A DNA stretch of 10,034 nt. Origin: Bacteroidota bacterium. GTDB taxonomy: Bacteria > Bacteroidota > Bacteroidia > Bacteroidales > B18-G4. The notes under the pieces were generated by a model. The model worked only from the letters and a program-made list of their open reading frames with translations, made no database searches and was not told the origin of the DNA. A program made the position numbers and the translations under genes. Of the stretch, positions 1-6,352 are shown piece after piece. Location: the NCBI GenBank assembly GCA_003648575.1, contig QMPN01000098.1:1-10034 (forward strand). The letters are read 5' to 3'. Within the stretch, counting starts at the first letter, position 1. Every line of letters starts with the position of its first letter.

Positions 1-25
1 CTGCTATCATAACGGAAATATATTT

Positions 26-57
26 TTTGCACTTCAGCACTAAAGGTATTAAATTTG
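26..57 (+). promoter_or_regulatory. Bacteroidota-type promoter of tRNA-Gly
   Basis: A TTTG (-33 type) at 26-29 is followed, after 20 bases, by TAAATTTG at 50-57. This matches the known Bacteroidota housekeeping promoter layout, TTTG - 19 to 20 bases - TAnnTTTG. The predicted transcription start falls a few bases before the first base of the tRNA at 65, so the 5' leader of the precursor would be very short. It is the only promoter in the window where both elements match well. Confidence 0.75.
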
Positions 58-64
58 CGTGCAT

Positions 65-137
65 GCGGAAATAGCTCAGCTGGTAGAGCAGCAGCTTCCC
101 AAGCTGCAGGTCGCGGGTTCGAGTCCCGTTTTCCGCT
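65..137 (+). tRNA. tRNA-Gly, anticodon CCC
   Basis: A complete 73-base cloverleaf can be drawn. The acceptor stem GCGGAAA pairs with TTTCCGC; the D stem is GCTC/GAGC; the anticodon stem GCAGC/GCTGC encloses the loop TTCCCAA, giving anticodon CCC (reads GGG); the T stem GCGGG/CCCGT encloses TTCGAGT. The discriminator is T73, as usual for bacterial glycine tRNAs. The 3' CCA is not encoded (TCCT follows), so it must be added after transcription. Its own promoter lies just upstream and a strong hairpin terminator starts 8 bases downstream, so it appears to be a single-gene transcription unit. Confidence 0.97.
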
Positions 138-144
138 CCTCAAT

Positions 145-185
145 GAGACCTGGCAGGTCACTGACCTGCCAGGTCTCTGTTTTTT
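145..185 (+). terminator. Intrinsic terminator after tRNA-Gly
   Basis: Positions 145-160 and 162-177 form an exact 16-base inverted repeat about C161. In RNA this gives a roughly 15 bp stem with a tiny ACU loop. The stem is followed by TG and a run of six T (180-185), the classic Rho-independent layout. Each arm also contains its own 13-base near-palindrome, GACCTG-G-CAGGTC (147-159) and GACCTG-C-CAGGTC (163-175), so this may be a dispersed repeat or a double binding site as well as a terminator. The exchanger promoter begins immediately after the T run. Confidence 0.85.
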
Positions 186-186
186 G

Positions 187-194
187 TACTTTTG
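187..194 (+). promoter_or_regulatory. -7 element of the exchanger gene
   Basis: TACTTTTG matches the Bacteroidota TAnnTTTG consensus. It lies two bases before ATG 197 and eight before ATG 203. No clear TTTG is found at -33, because the tRNA terminator hairpin occupies that position. Transcription would be expected to begin at about 198-201, which leaves almost no 5' untranslated region and favours ATG 203. Confidence 0.55.
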
Positions 195-202
195 TAATGA
201 AT

Positions 203-1255
203 ATGGACCCATTCTTGCTTATCATAGATTTTCTTCTGCTCATCTTCAGCTTTGGGGCGATGCATGTCATCTCGAAACGATATTTCATCGAATCTCTTGA
301 TTTTCTGTCGAAAAAGATGCGCCTTTCTTCCGATATGGCCGGATCAACACTGATGGCGGCAGGATCCAGTGCACCTGAACTGGCTGTTGCCCTGTTTGCG
401 ATTCTTATGGCGGGCCATCATGAAGCCATAGGTGTAGGTACCATCGTTGGCTCTGCTTTGTTCAACATATTGGTTATCACCGGGGTGGTTATGTATATTA
501 AGGGAAAAGCGAAGCTGGTCTGGCAACCTATTTTCAGGGATATCATTTTTTATATCATTGCCATCCTCATCATTGGCTATGTTTTTCATTCAGGGGAAGT
601 TAACCTGCTCAGTGGCCTGCTGATGATGGCCACATATGTAGTGTATGTGATCGTAGTATATTACTGGAAAAGATTGTTCCCTTATGAAGATATAGAAGGG
701 GAAGCAAATAAAAATGATAGTCCTGAACCTGCGCTCTCTCATGGAAAGATCGCACGGGTGAATATATTTGATCGCCTGGCAGCCCGCTATCAGATCATGA
801 CATTTATAATTTCTATTGGATTGATAAGCCTGCTCAGCTGGCTGCTTGTTAGCGCTGCCGTTGGCATTTCAGAAGCACTGGGGGTTCCGGAAATACTGAT
901 AGGGATCACCATCGTAGCAGTGGGTACCTCGGTACCTGATCTGATATCATCGGTGATCGTTGCTCGGCAGGGGAGACCCGGGATGGCCATCAATAATGCC
1001 ATCGGTTCAAATACCTTTGATATTCTTGTCGGCCTGGGATTGCCTTTTCTGTTGTATGCTTTGATCTACAAGGAAAAGATAAACCTGCTGACCGGGAACT
1101 TAGTGATGTCGACGAGCATACTTATGGGGTCCTCTGTCATCCTCTTGCTGTTTTTCCTTTTGAGTAAATGGCGTACTTCCAGACTGGTAGGGATCATTCT
1201 CTTTATCCTCTACCTGCTTTACCTGGCCCATATGATATGCACAAACACTTGCTGA
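203..1255 (+). CDS. Sodium/calcium exchanger family membrane protein
   Basis: A cation antiporter of the CaCA (Na+/Ca2+ exchanger) superfamily, expected in the inner membrane and exporting Ca2+ in exchange for Na+. The two inverted alpha-repeats that define the family are clear: alpha-1 carries MAAGSSAPEL, with the ion-binding Glu at about residue 59, and alpha-2 carries VAVGTSVPDL, with an Asp at about residue 246, followed by the conserved AIGSNTFDILVGLGLP. An Asp in alpha-2, rather than the Glu of many prokaryotic members, is also found in eukaryotic NCX/NCKX. About ten hydrophobic segments flank a hydrophilic loop (about residues 165-195, EDIEGEANKNDSPEP region). At 350 aa the length is normal. 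ATG 203 is chosen because the TAnnTTTG element at 187-194 would start transcription at or after 197; ATG 197 would add only two residues. Ion specificity and possible K+ dependence cannot be read from sequence. Confidence 0.88.
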   Translation: MDPFLLIIDFLLLIFSFGAMHVISKRYFIESLDFLSKKMRLSSDMAGSTLMAAGSSAPELAVALFAILMAGHHEAIGVGTIVGSALFNILVITGVVMYIKGKAKLVWQPIFRDIIFYIIAILIIGYVFHSGEVNLLSGLLMMATYVVYVIVVYYWKRLFPYEDIEGEANKNDSPEPALSHGKIARVNIFDRLAARYQIMTFIISIGLISLLSWLLVSAAVGISEALGVPEILIGITIVAVGTSVPDLISSVIVARQGRPGMAINNAIGSNTFDILVGLGLPFLLYALIYKEKINLLTGNLVMSTSILMGSSVILLLFFLLSKWRTSRLVGIILFILYLLYLAHMICTNTC

Positions 1256-1382
1256 AATTAGCGGCTTTCCACCACTTTTTCACATCTCATGGCTAAAAAT
1301 GCCATTGGTATACCGGGAACAGCCATTTGTTAATTAAAAGTGAAACTAGCTGCATTATCATCGATACTATGGTTTATTGTTT

Positions 1383-1390
1383 TAATTTTG
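1383..1390 (+). promoter_or_regulatory. -7 element of the S9 peptidase gene
   Basis: TAATTTTG fits TAnnTTTG. It implies a start of transcription near 1395 and an AT-rich leader of about 25 bases with no Shine-Dalgarno sequence. No good -33 TTTG is seen at the expected spacing. The rest of the 164 bp gap (1256-1419) holds only a weak 5 bp hairpin, ATGGC/GCCAT at about 1290-1306, without a T run, so I call no terminator for the exchanger gene. Confidence 0.5.
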
Positions 1391-1419
1391 TGCTTTATTA
1401 TAAATGTTAAACTATTAAT

Positions 1420-3330
1420 ATGATGAGGAAAGTATTATTCAATCTTCGTGCCGGTGCAATGATCATGATCATCCTGGCAGGAGTATTAGTAAATTCTAAT
1501 GTAATGGCGCAAAAGCAGATTCCCCTGGAGGATTTTTTCAAGAATCCTGAAAAAACCTCTTTCCAGATTTCACCTGACGGAAAATATTTTTCATATACTG
1601 CCCCTTATGAGGACAGGATGAATATTTTCGTTCAAAAGATCGGAAGCAAAAAAGCTACCAGGCTCACAAGTGAGACCGATCGCAGTATCGCAGGTTATTT
1701 CTGGGCGAACAACAACCGCATCCTTTATCTGAAAGATGATGGTGGTGACGAAAATTTTGCCCTCTATGGTGTAGACCGTACAGGCAAGAATCAGAAGTGT
1801 CTGACTTGTTTCGAAAATGTCAGGACACAGATCCTTGATGACCTCGAAGACATTCCAGATGAAGTGATCATCGGGCTCAACAAAAGGAATGCCCAGGTGT
1901 TCGACCCCTACCGTCTGAATATAAAGACAGGTGAGATGACCATGCTGGCCGAGAACCCCGGAAACATCCAGGGATGGATGACTGACCACGAAGGCAGGTT
2001 ACGTGCAGCTTTCGCCATTGTTGATGGTGTGAATGTACAGATCCAGTACCGTGACAATGAAGACGAAGAATTCAGGCCTGTCCTGACTACAAGCTTTAAA
2101 GATGAGATCAGCCCCGCTTTCTTCGACTTTGAAAATAAGCATGTATATGCAACATCTAATCTCGGACGTGATAAATCAGCCGTCGTGCTCTTTGATATTG
2201 CAAACGGAAAAGAACTTGAAGTACTTTATGAAAATGATGAGTATGATGTAAGCGGTGTTCACTATTCAAGGAAAAGAAAAGTGGTAACATCAGCTTCTTA
2301 TACTTCCTGGAAACGTGAACGTCACTTCTTCGACGAGCAGACTAAAAAACTTTTTGCACGTATTGAGCAAGACCTGGGTGATTATGAGATCGCTATTACC
2401 GGAGCAAACAAGAATGAGGATATGTACATTATTCGTACTTATAGCGACCGTTCATTAGGTTCATATTACCTCTATAACGTGACGGAAGACAAGATTGAGA
2501 AGATTCACGAGGTTAGCCCCTGGATCGATGAGAATGTGATGGGCAAGCAATTCCCCGTTAAATATGAAGCACGTGATGGCCTTGTGATCAATGGTTACCT
2601 GACCCTCCCCTTAGGGCTTACTCCTGAAACTGCAAAAGATCTTCCCGTTGTGATCAATGTTCATGGCGGACCATGGGCACGCGACAGCTGGGGATTCAAC
2701 CCTGAAGTACAGTTTCTGGCCAACCGTGGATATGCTGTTCTGCAGATGAACTTCCGCGGATCGACAGGCTACGGACGTGCTTTCTGGGAAGCCTCTTTCA
2801 AACAATGGGGTCTCAGCATGCAGAATGATATCACTGATGGTGTTTACTGGCTTATCAACGAAGGTATTGCCGATAAGGACAAGGTTGCCATTTATGGTGG
2901 AAGCTATGGTGGCTATGCTACCCTGCAAGGTATCGTAGTAACCCCGACACTCTATGCAGCTGCTGTAGATTATGTTGGTGTTTCCAACCTCTTTACTTTT
3001 TTAAAAACCATTCCTCCATATTGGAAACCACTTCTCGACATGATGTATGAGATGGTAGGTAACCCGGAAGATAACAAGGTTCAGTTCGAGGCTACATCAC
3101 CCGCCCTCAACGCTGACAAGATCATGACCCCGCTCTTCGTAGCCCAGGGAGCCAATGACCCGCGTGTGAACATCGATGAGTCAGATCAGATCGTGAAAGC
3201 ACTCGAAGATCGCGGAATTGAAGTTGAATACATGGTTAAAGACGATGAAGGCCATGGTTTCCACAATGAAGAAAATCGCTTCGATTTTTATCGTGCCATG
3301 GAGGCATTCCTTTCAAAGCACATTAAATAA
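1420..3330 (+). CDS. Secreted S9 family (prolyl oligopeptidase-like) serine peptidase
   Basis: A 636 aa periplasmic peptidase with the two-part S9 architecture. Residues 1 to about 30 form a signal peptide (basic start, long hydrophobic core, probable cleavage at VMA-QK). A beta-propeller region (about 35-380) carries repeat-like motifs such as SPDGKYFSYTA. An alpha/beta-hydrolase domain (about 385-636) follows. The catalytic triad is readable: Ser495 in GGSYGGY, Asp580 in GANDPRV, His612 in DEGHGFH; the HGGPW oxyanion-hole region lies upstream. The family removes short peptides or acyl-amino acids from oligopeptides; the pattern is nearest the S9C (acylaminoacyl-peptidase-like) branch, but exact specificity is inference. 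ATG 1420 is immediately followed by ATG 1423, and either could serve. The gene has its own promoter and terminator, so it is probably monocistronic. It is intact. Confidence 0.93.
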   Translation: MMRKVLFNLRAGAMIMIILAGVLVNSNVMAQKQIPLEDFFKNPEKTSFQISPDGKYFSYTAPYEDRMNIFVQKIGSKKATRLTSETDRSIAGYFWANNNRILYLKDDGGDENFALYGVDRTGKNQKCLTCFENVRTQILDDLEDIPDEVIIGLNKRNAQVFDPYRLNIKTGEMTMLAENPGNIQGWMTDHEGRLRAAFAIVDGVNVQIQYRDNEDEEFRPVLTTSFKDEISPAFFDFENKHVYATSNLGRDKSAVVLFDIANGKELEVLYENDEYDVSGVHYSRKRKVVTSASYTSWKRERHFFDEQTKKLFARIEQDLGDYEIAITGANKNEDMYIIRTYSDRSLGSYYLYNVTEDKIEKIHEVSPWIDENVMGKQFPVKYEARDGLVINGYLTLPLGLTPETAKDLPVVINVHGGPWARDSWGFNPEVQFLANRGYAVLQMNFRGSTGYGRAFWEASFKQWGLSMQNDITDGVYWLINEGIADKDKVAIYGGSYGGYATLQGIVVTPTLYAAAVDYVGVSNLFTFLKTIPPYWKPLLDMMYEMVGNPEDNKVQFEATSPALNADKIMTPLFVAQGANDPRVNIDESDQIVKALEDRGIEVEYMVKDDEGHGFHNEENRFDFYRAMEAFLSKHIK

Positions 3331-3353
3331 GACATACATCTAATTTGATATAC

Positions 3354-3388
3354 AGGGATGCTGGTGAGAATCGGCGTCCCTTTTTTTT
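3354..3388 (+). terminator. Intrinsic terminator of the S9 peptidase gene
   Basis: The stem AGGGATGC (3354-3361) pairs with GCGTCCCT (3374-3381), with one T-G wobble, around a 12-base loop. It is followed by a run of eight T (3381-3388). It lies 24 bases after the peptidase stop codon, in the correct orientation. Confidence 0.85.
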
Positions 3389-3394
3389 ATATTA

Positions 3395-3415
3395 GGCATT
3401 GGGCGTTGGGTATTC
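3395..3415 (+). repeat. Short 7-bp tandem repeat
   Basis: Three imperfect heptamers, GGCATTG, GGCGTTG and GGTATTC, run directly from the peptidase terminator into the larger 16-bp array. Copy number is too low to be certain on its own, but the direct junction with a second array suggests a compound minisatellite. Confidence 0.45.
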
Positions 3416-3500
3416 CCGCACTCCCATATTCCCGTAATCTCGTATTTCCGTAATCTCGTATTCCCGTAATCTCGTATTCCCGTAATCTCGTACTCCCGTA
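3411..3500 (+). repeat. 16-bp unit minisatellite, about 5.6 copies
   Basis: The unit TATTCCCGTAATCTCG occurs as four near-identical copies at 3427-3442, 3443-3458 (one change, TATTTCCG), 3459-3474 and 3475-3490. A diverged copy precedes them (3411-3426) and a 10-base partial copy follows (3491-3500). Each unit is itself two related octamers, TATTCCCG and TAATCTCG (consensus TAnTCnCG), so there is a nested 8 bp period. No open reading frame uses it. It ends 26 bases before the -7 element of the kinase gene, so length changes would alter the upstream region of that promoter. Confidence 0.95.
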
Positions 3501-3525
3501 TCAAGCACCGCATACCTAATTTATT

Positions 3526-3533
3526 TATCTTTG
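3526..3533 (+). promoter_or_regulatory. -7 element of the kinase gene (leaderless start)
   Basis: TATCTTTG matches TAnnTTTG exactly and ends five bases before the ATG at 3539. With the usual distance from this element to the transcription start, the mRNA would begin at or within a base or two of the start codon. No matching TTTG is seen at -33. Confidence 0.6.
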
Positions 3534-3538
3534 ACTAT

Positions 3539-4450
3539 ATGAGATCGATCTATGCCATAGGAGAAACCGTATACGATATCATTTTTAAAAATGGTGAACC
3601 TGTTACAGCCAAGGCCGGCGGTACCATGCTGAATACTTCGGTTTCACTCGGCAGGCTGGGCCTGCCTGTATTTTTTCTGAGCGAATATGCTGCGGATGGG
3701 GTAGGAGATATCATCGATGGCTTTTTGAAAGAGAATGCTGTTGATACAACACTTCTTTACAGATATCAAAACGGGAAAACACCCATAGCCCTTGCCTTTT
3801 TGAATGAGCAAAATGATGCGCGCTATTCTTTCTATAAACAATATCCGGAAAAGCGCCTGGAGATTGATATGCCAGACTTTAGGAAGGGTGACATTCTACT
3901 TTTTGGTGGGTTTTATTCTCTGATGAAAGAAGTTAGGCATGCATTGATCACATTTGTCAGGGCCGCAAGGGATGCAGGGGTCACTATTTTGTATGATCCG
4001 AACATTCGTAGTCCGCATAAGGATGAGATTGAAAACTTGAGGGATCTGGTCTATGAAAATCTGGGCCTGGCGCATATCATCCGTGGCTCGGATGAGGATT
4101 TCGATACTATTTTCGACATAAAGGCTGGGGCGGATGCCTATACATTGGTTCAGCAATATGGAGGGCAATACCTGATTTACACAAAAAGCAATGTCGGGGT
4201 AGAGATCTATTCCCCGCGGGGGAAATTGGAATTGGAAGTACCGGAGGTGAAAACCTTGAGCACCATCGGCGCCGGCGACAGCTTTAATGCCGGGCTGATC
4301 TATGAGTTATACCGTTCGGAACGAACGCTTCCGGATATGACCCTTGCTGAACTCGGCAATATAGTGAAGACAGCCATCGCCTTCGGCTCACATGTATGTA
4401 CTCACTATGAGAATTATGTGTCAAAAGATTTTGCCAGGGCATTGAAATGA
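3539..4450 (+). CDS. PfkB family carbohydrate kinase
   Basis: A 303 aa cytoplasmic sugar kinase of the ribokinase/fructokinase (PfkB) family, transferring phosphate from ATP to a sugar hydroxyl. The N-terminal substrate-binding signature KAGGTMLNTSVSLGRLG lies at about residues 25-41. A glycine-rich LLFGGFYSL strand and LYDPNIRSPH occupy the middle. The C-terminal ATP-binding/catalytic signature reads STIGAGDSFNAG with the catalytic base Asp247. The family pattern normally begins with Asp or Asn (DTxGAGD); Ser here is a small departure, but the catalytic Asp is present. The length is normal. The sugar (fructose, ribose or another) cannot be decided from sequence. The start is fixed by the conserved opening MRSIYAIGETVYDIIF and by the promoter five bases upstream. 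It stands alone on this strand, facing a convergent minus-strand gene. Confidence 0.9.
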   Translation: MRSIYAIGETVYDIIFKNGEPVTAKAGGTMLNTSVSLGRLGLPVFFLSEYAADGVGDIIDGFLKENAVDTTLLYRYQNGKTPIALAFLNEQNDARYSFYKQYPEKRLEIDMPDFRKGDILLFGGFYSLMKEVRHALITFVRAARDAGVTILYDPNIRSPHKDEIENLRDLVYENLGLAHIIRGSDEDFDTIFDIKAGADAYTLVQQYGGQYLIYTKSNVGVEIYSPRGKLELEVPEVKTLSTIGAGDSFNAGLIYELYRSERTLPDMTLAELGNIVKTAIAFGSHVCTHYENYVSKDFARALK

Positions 4451-4458
4451 AATAGCAA

Positions 4459-4514
4459 CCAGCATCCAGCTTGCCCGTCCGTAACGAAGTGAAGGCGGGT
4501 ATCCAGCATCCAGC
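4459..4514. repeat. Heptamer repeat pair flanking a GC hairpin
   Basis: An exact 12-base direct repeat, CCAGCATCCAGC, occurs at 4459-4470 and 4503-4514. Both copies sit in short runs of a CATCCAG-type heptamer. Between them lie 32 bases (4471-4502) that fold as a hairpin: TGCCCG, a bulged T, then CC pairs with GG, CGGG, TA around a 13-base loop. The spacer separates two convergent genes. It has no T run in either direction, so it is not a textbook terminator, though it could still act as a 3' end structure for both. Confidence 0.7.
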
Positions 4515-4516
4515 CC

Positions 4517-6352
4517 CTAGGACCCCGTCCTATTCTTCCTCTTCAACTTCTGGTAATCCAGGTAATAAAGCAGCTTCAGGGAGAAGCTGTTTCCCATGGG
4601 TGAGTTAAAAGTATAGCGCAGATTGTCAAAATAATCTCTGGCAACTTCATTCTTCTCGTTGAAGATATTATTTTTCCAGATGAACAGCAGCTCGCTGGCC
4701 GGGGCAAAGATCCACCGGAAGACCATGTCCACATTAAACGCATTTACGAGAAAATCATGATCCCCCGAATACGTGTTTCCGATCAGGTCGCCATCTTTCT
4801 GAAGGTCATAAAACCTGTCGTATTCAACGGTAATCCAGTAATGCCTGGCACGGAGTGAAAGGGATATATTCCTGGTGAATATGTATTGCATGCTAAGAAT
4901 ATTTTCTATGGTTTGAATGTCCCTTGCGCCGAAAATGATCTTTTCTTCTCCATTGCTGTCGATCGAATCAGTAACATAACCCAGGCTATTCCAGTCAAAA
5001 TCATACTCCAATTCAAGCCTGATGGTGAATCTGTCACTGACCCTGAACCTCGGTTTCAGCGAGAAGTAGTACCCCGATTGGCCATATTCGCTTGCGGCCC
5101 AGTATCCTCCTCCCACATCCACAATAAAGCGCTTCCTGTAATCAGGCGAGAAAAATCCGCCTATACCCCAGACGGGGGGCCTCTTTACCATCCACCCATC
5201 CACCCTTGGTTCATAGTAGTCGCGGCTTTCCACAGGCGAAAGATGAAGATGAAACCCTGTTGTTATGTAATTGGTAAAGGTTGTCCTGTTACGAAATCGT
5301 GTGTCGAATGATACAAATTCCCTGGGAGCATAAAGCATATCATAATACAAACCGATTTCATTGTGCATACTGATAATGGGGCCTACAGGGTCATAGATAT
5401 TGTACTCAAACTCAATATCATTATCGAAACGGTTATTCCTGCGGTTGAAGCCCATGTCGTTGATGTCGTAGGTGTCATTTTGAGTTTCATGCTCGTATAA
5501 AAACCTGAAGTTTCCGCTGATCTTTCCTGCTTCTACAGCATACAGGTAACCAAATTCAGGCTTGCCATCAGGGTGATACTTCTGACTGACATTCACCTGG
5601 CCGCCTGCGCTCCACATGTTATCCTTTGTCTTGAATTGAAACTCCGATCCGGTAACATTGGCGATATAGCGGTTCCTGCCCCTGTAAACGTTGGTATTGT
5701 ACAGGCTGATATAGGAGCTGTTTTTCAGGACCTGGTCAAAGACCAGCATATTATAATTCGTGGCCGGATCGGTGAGTATTATTTGTTCCGTTCCGGTCGA
5801 ATCTATTACGTGCGCATGAGTGTTGGAGGTTACTGCGTTTAAAACACCAATGGCTGTCCCTTTCCTGTTACGCCCGGACACTTTGGTTGCATTCAAAAGC
5901 TGAATCTCTTCCGGGTTTTTAACAATATCCCCGGAAGTGTACGAATCTTTTATGTCCCAATAGCCATCAGGTGTTCCACCTACCCTGCGGGTATAAAATA
6001 TATCACCGCGCTCGAAAAGTTCAGTTCCCTCAGTAAAGAAAGGCCTCCTTTCCTGGTAATACACCTCGAAGGGGGAGAGGTTCACGATCTTGTCATCAGA
6101 CTGTACCTGGCCGAAGTCGGGGATCAGGGTCATGTCGAGGGTGAAACTTTCGCTGAGGCCGAGCTTCATGTCCATCCCATAGTTATAGGAATAGGCCCAT
6201 GTCTCACTTTCAGCTGCATTTTCTGTGTATCCTGCCACATAGGGTATAAAAACAACCTGAGGGGAGGCTTTATATTCTCGATGCCTGTTAAGGTGCCGGA
6301 TTGGTTCCAAATACCGTCGAGGGTATTGTCGATGTAGTTCCATGACGACCAC
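4517..6352 (-). CDS. C-terminal fragment: DUF5916 domain
   Basis: The true family sequence begins near 6250, so the ATG at 6352 and the first 33 or so residues are probably not used. The hallmark DUF5916 block is present: DFGQVQSDDKIVNLSPFEV followed by YYQERRPFFTEG, at about residues 281-312 of the repaired protein. The rest alternates short aromatic-rich strands (for example FRFLYEHETQND, FTIRLELEYDFDW, ISLSLRARHYWITVEYD), which fits an outer-membrane beta-barrel-like domain. The final stretch SFSLKLLYYLDYQKL resembles a last barrel strand, followed by a short basic tail. The stop is TAG at 4519-4517, two bases beyond the heptamer repeat. Confidence 0.75.
   Translation of the reverse strand: MVVMELHRQYPRRYLEPIRHLNRHREYKASPQVVFIPYVAGYTENAAESETWAYSYNYGMDMKLGLSESFTLDMTLIPDFGQVQSDDKIVNLSPFEVYYQERRPFFTEGTELFERGDIFYTRRVGGTPDGYWDIKDSYTSGDIVKNPEEIQLLNATKVSGRNRKGTAIGVLNAVTSNTHAHVIDSTGTEQIILTDPATNYNMLVFDQVLKNSSYISLYNTNVYRGRNRYIANVTGSEFQFKTKDNMWSAGGQVNVSQKYHPDGKPEFGYLYAVEAGKISGNFRFLYEHETQNDTYDINDMGFNRRNNRFDNDIEFEYNIYDPVGPIISMHNEIGLYYDMLYAPREFVSFDTRFRNRTTFTNYITTGFHLHLSPVESRDYYEPRVDGWMVKRPPVWGIGGFFSPDYRKRFIVDVGGGYWAASEYGQSGYYFSLKPRFRVSDRFTIRLELEYDFDWNSLGYVTDSIDSNGEEKIIFGARDIQTIENILSMQYIFTRNISLSLRARHYWITVEYDRFYDLQKDGDLIGNTYSGDHDFLVNAFNVDMVFRWIFAPASELLFIWKNNIFNEKNEVARDYFDNLRYTFNSPMGNSFSLKLLYYLDYQKLKRKNRTGS

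Noticed and set aside
59..196. N-terminal extension of the exchanger reading frame back to position 59
   Set aside because: It runs through the tRNA and its terminator hairpin; the extra residues are a translation of tRNA sequence and the promoter lies inside this stretch.
1290..1306. ATGGC/GCCAT hairpin after the exchanger gene as a terminator
   Set aside because: The stem is only 5 bp and no T run follows; the evidence is too weak to call.
3427..3490. CRISPR-like regular repeats
   Set aside because: The 16-bp units abut each other with no unique spacers and no cas genes are present; this is a minisatellite.
4886..5311. Plus-strand open frame of 141 codons inside the DUF5916 region
   Set aside because: It is antisense to a domain with clear family motifs; its translation has no recognisable domain and no promoter-like element was noticed.
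6166..6352. Programmed -1 frameshift joining the two halves of the CBM9/DUF5916 gene
   Set aside because: The coding-strand site reads G UUU UUA, which lacks the U UUU UUA pattern needed for tandem slippage; I see no obvious stimulatory structure, and family members are normally single-frame.
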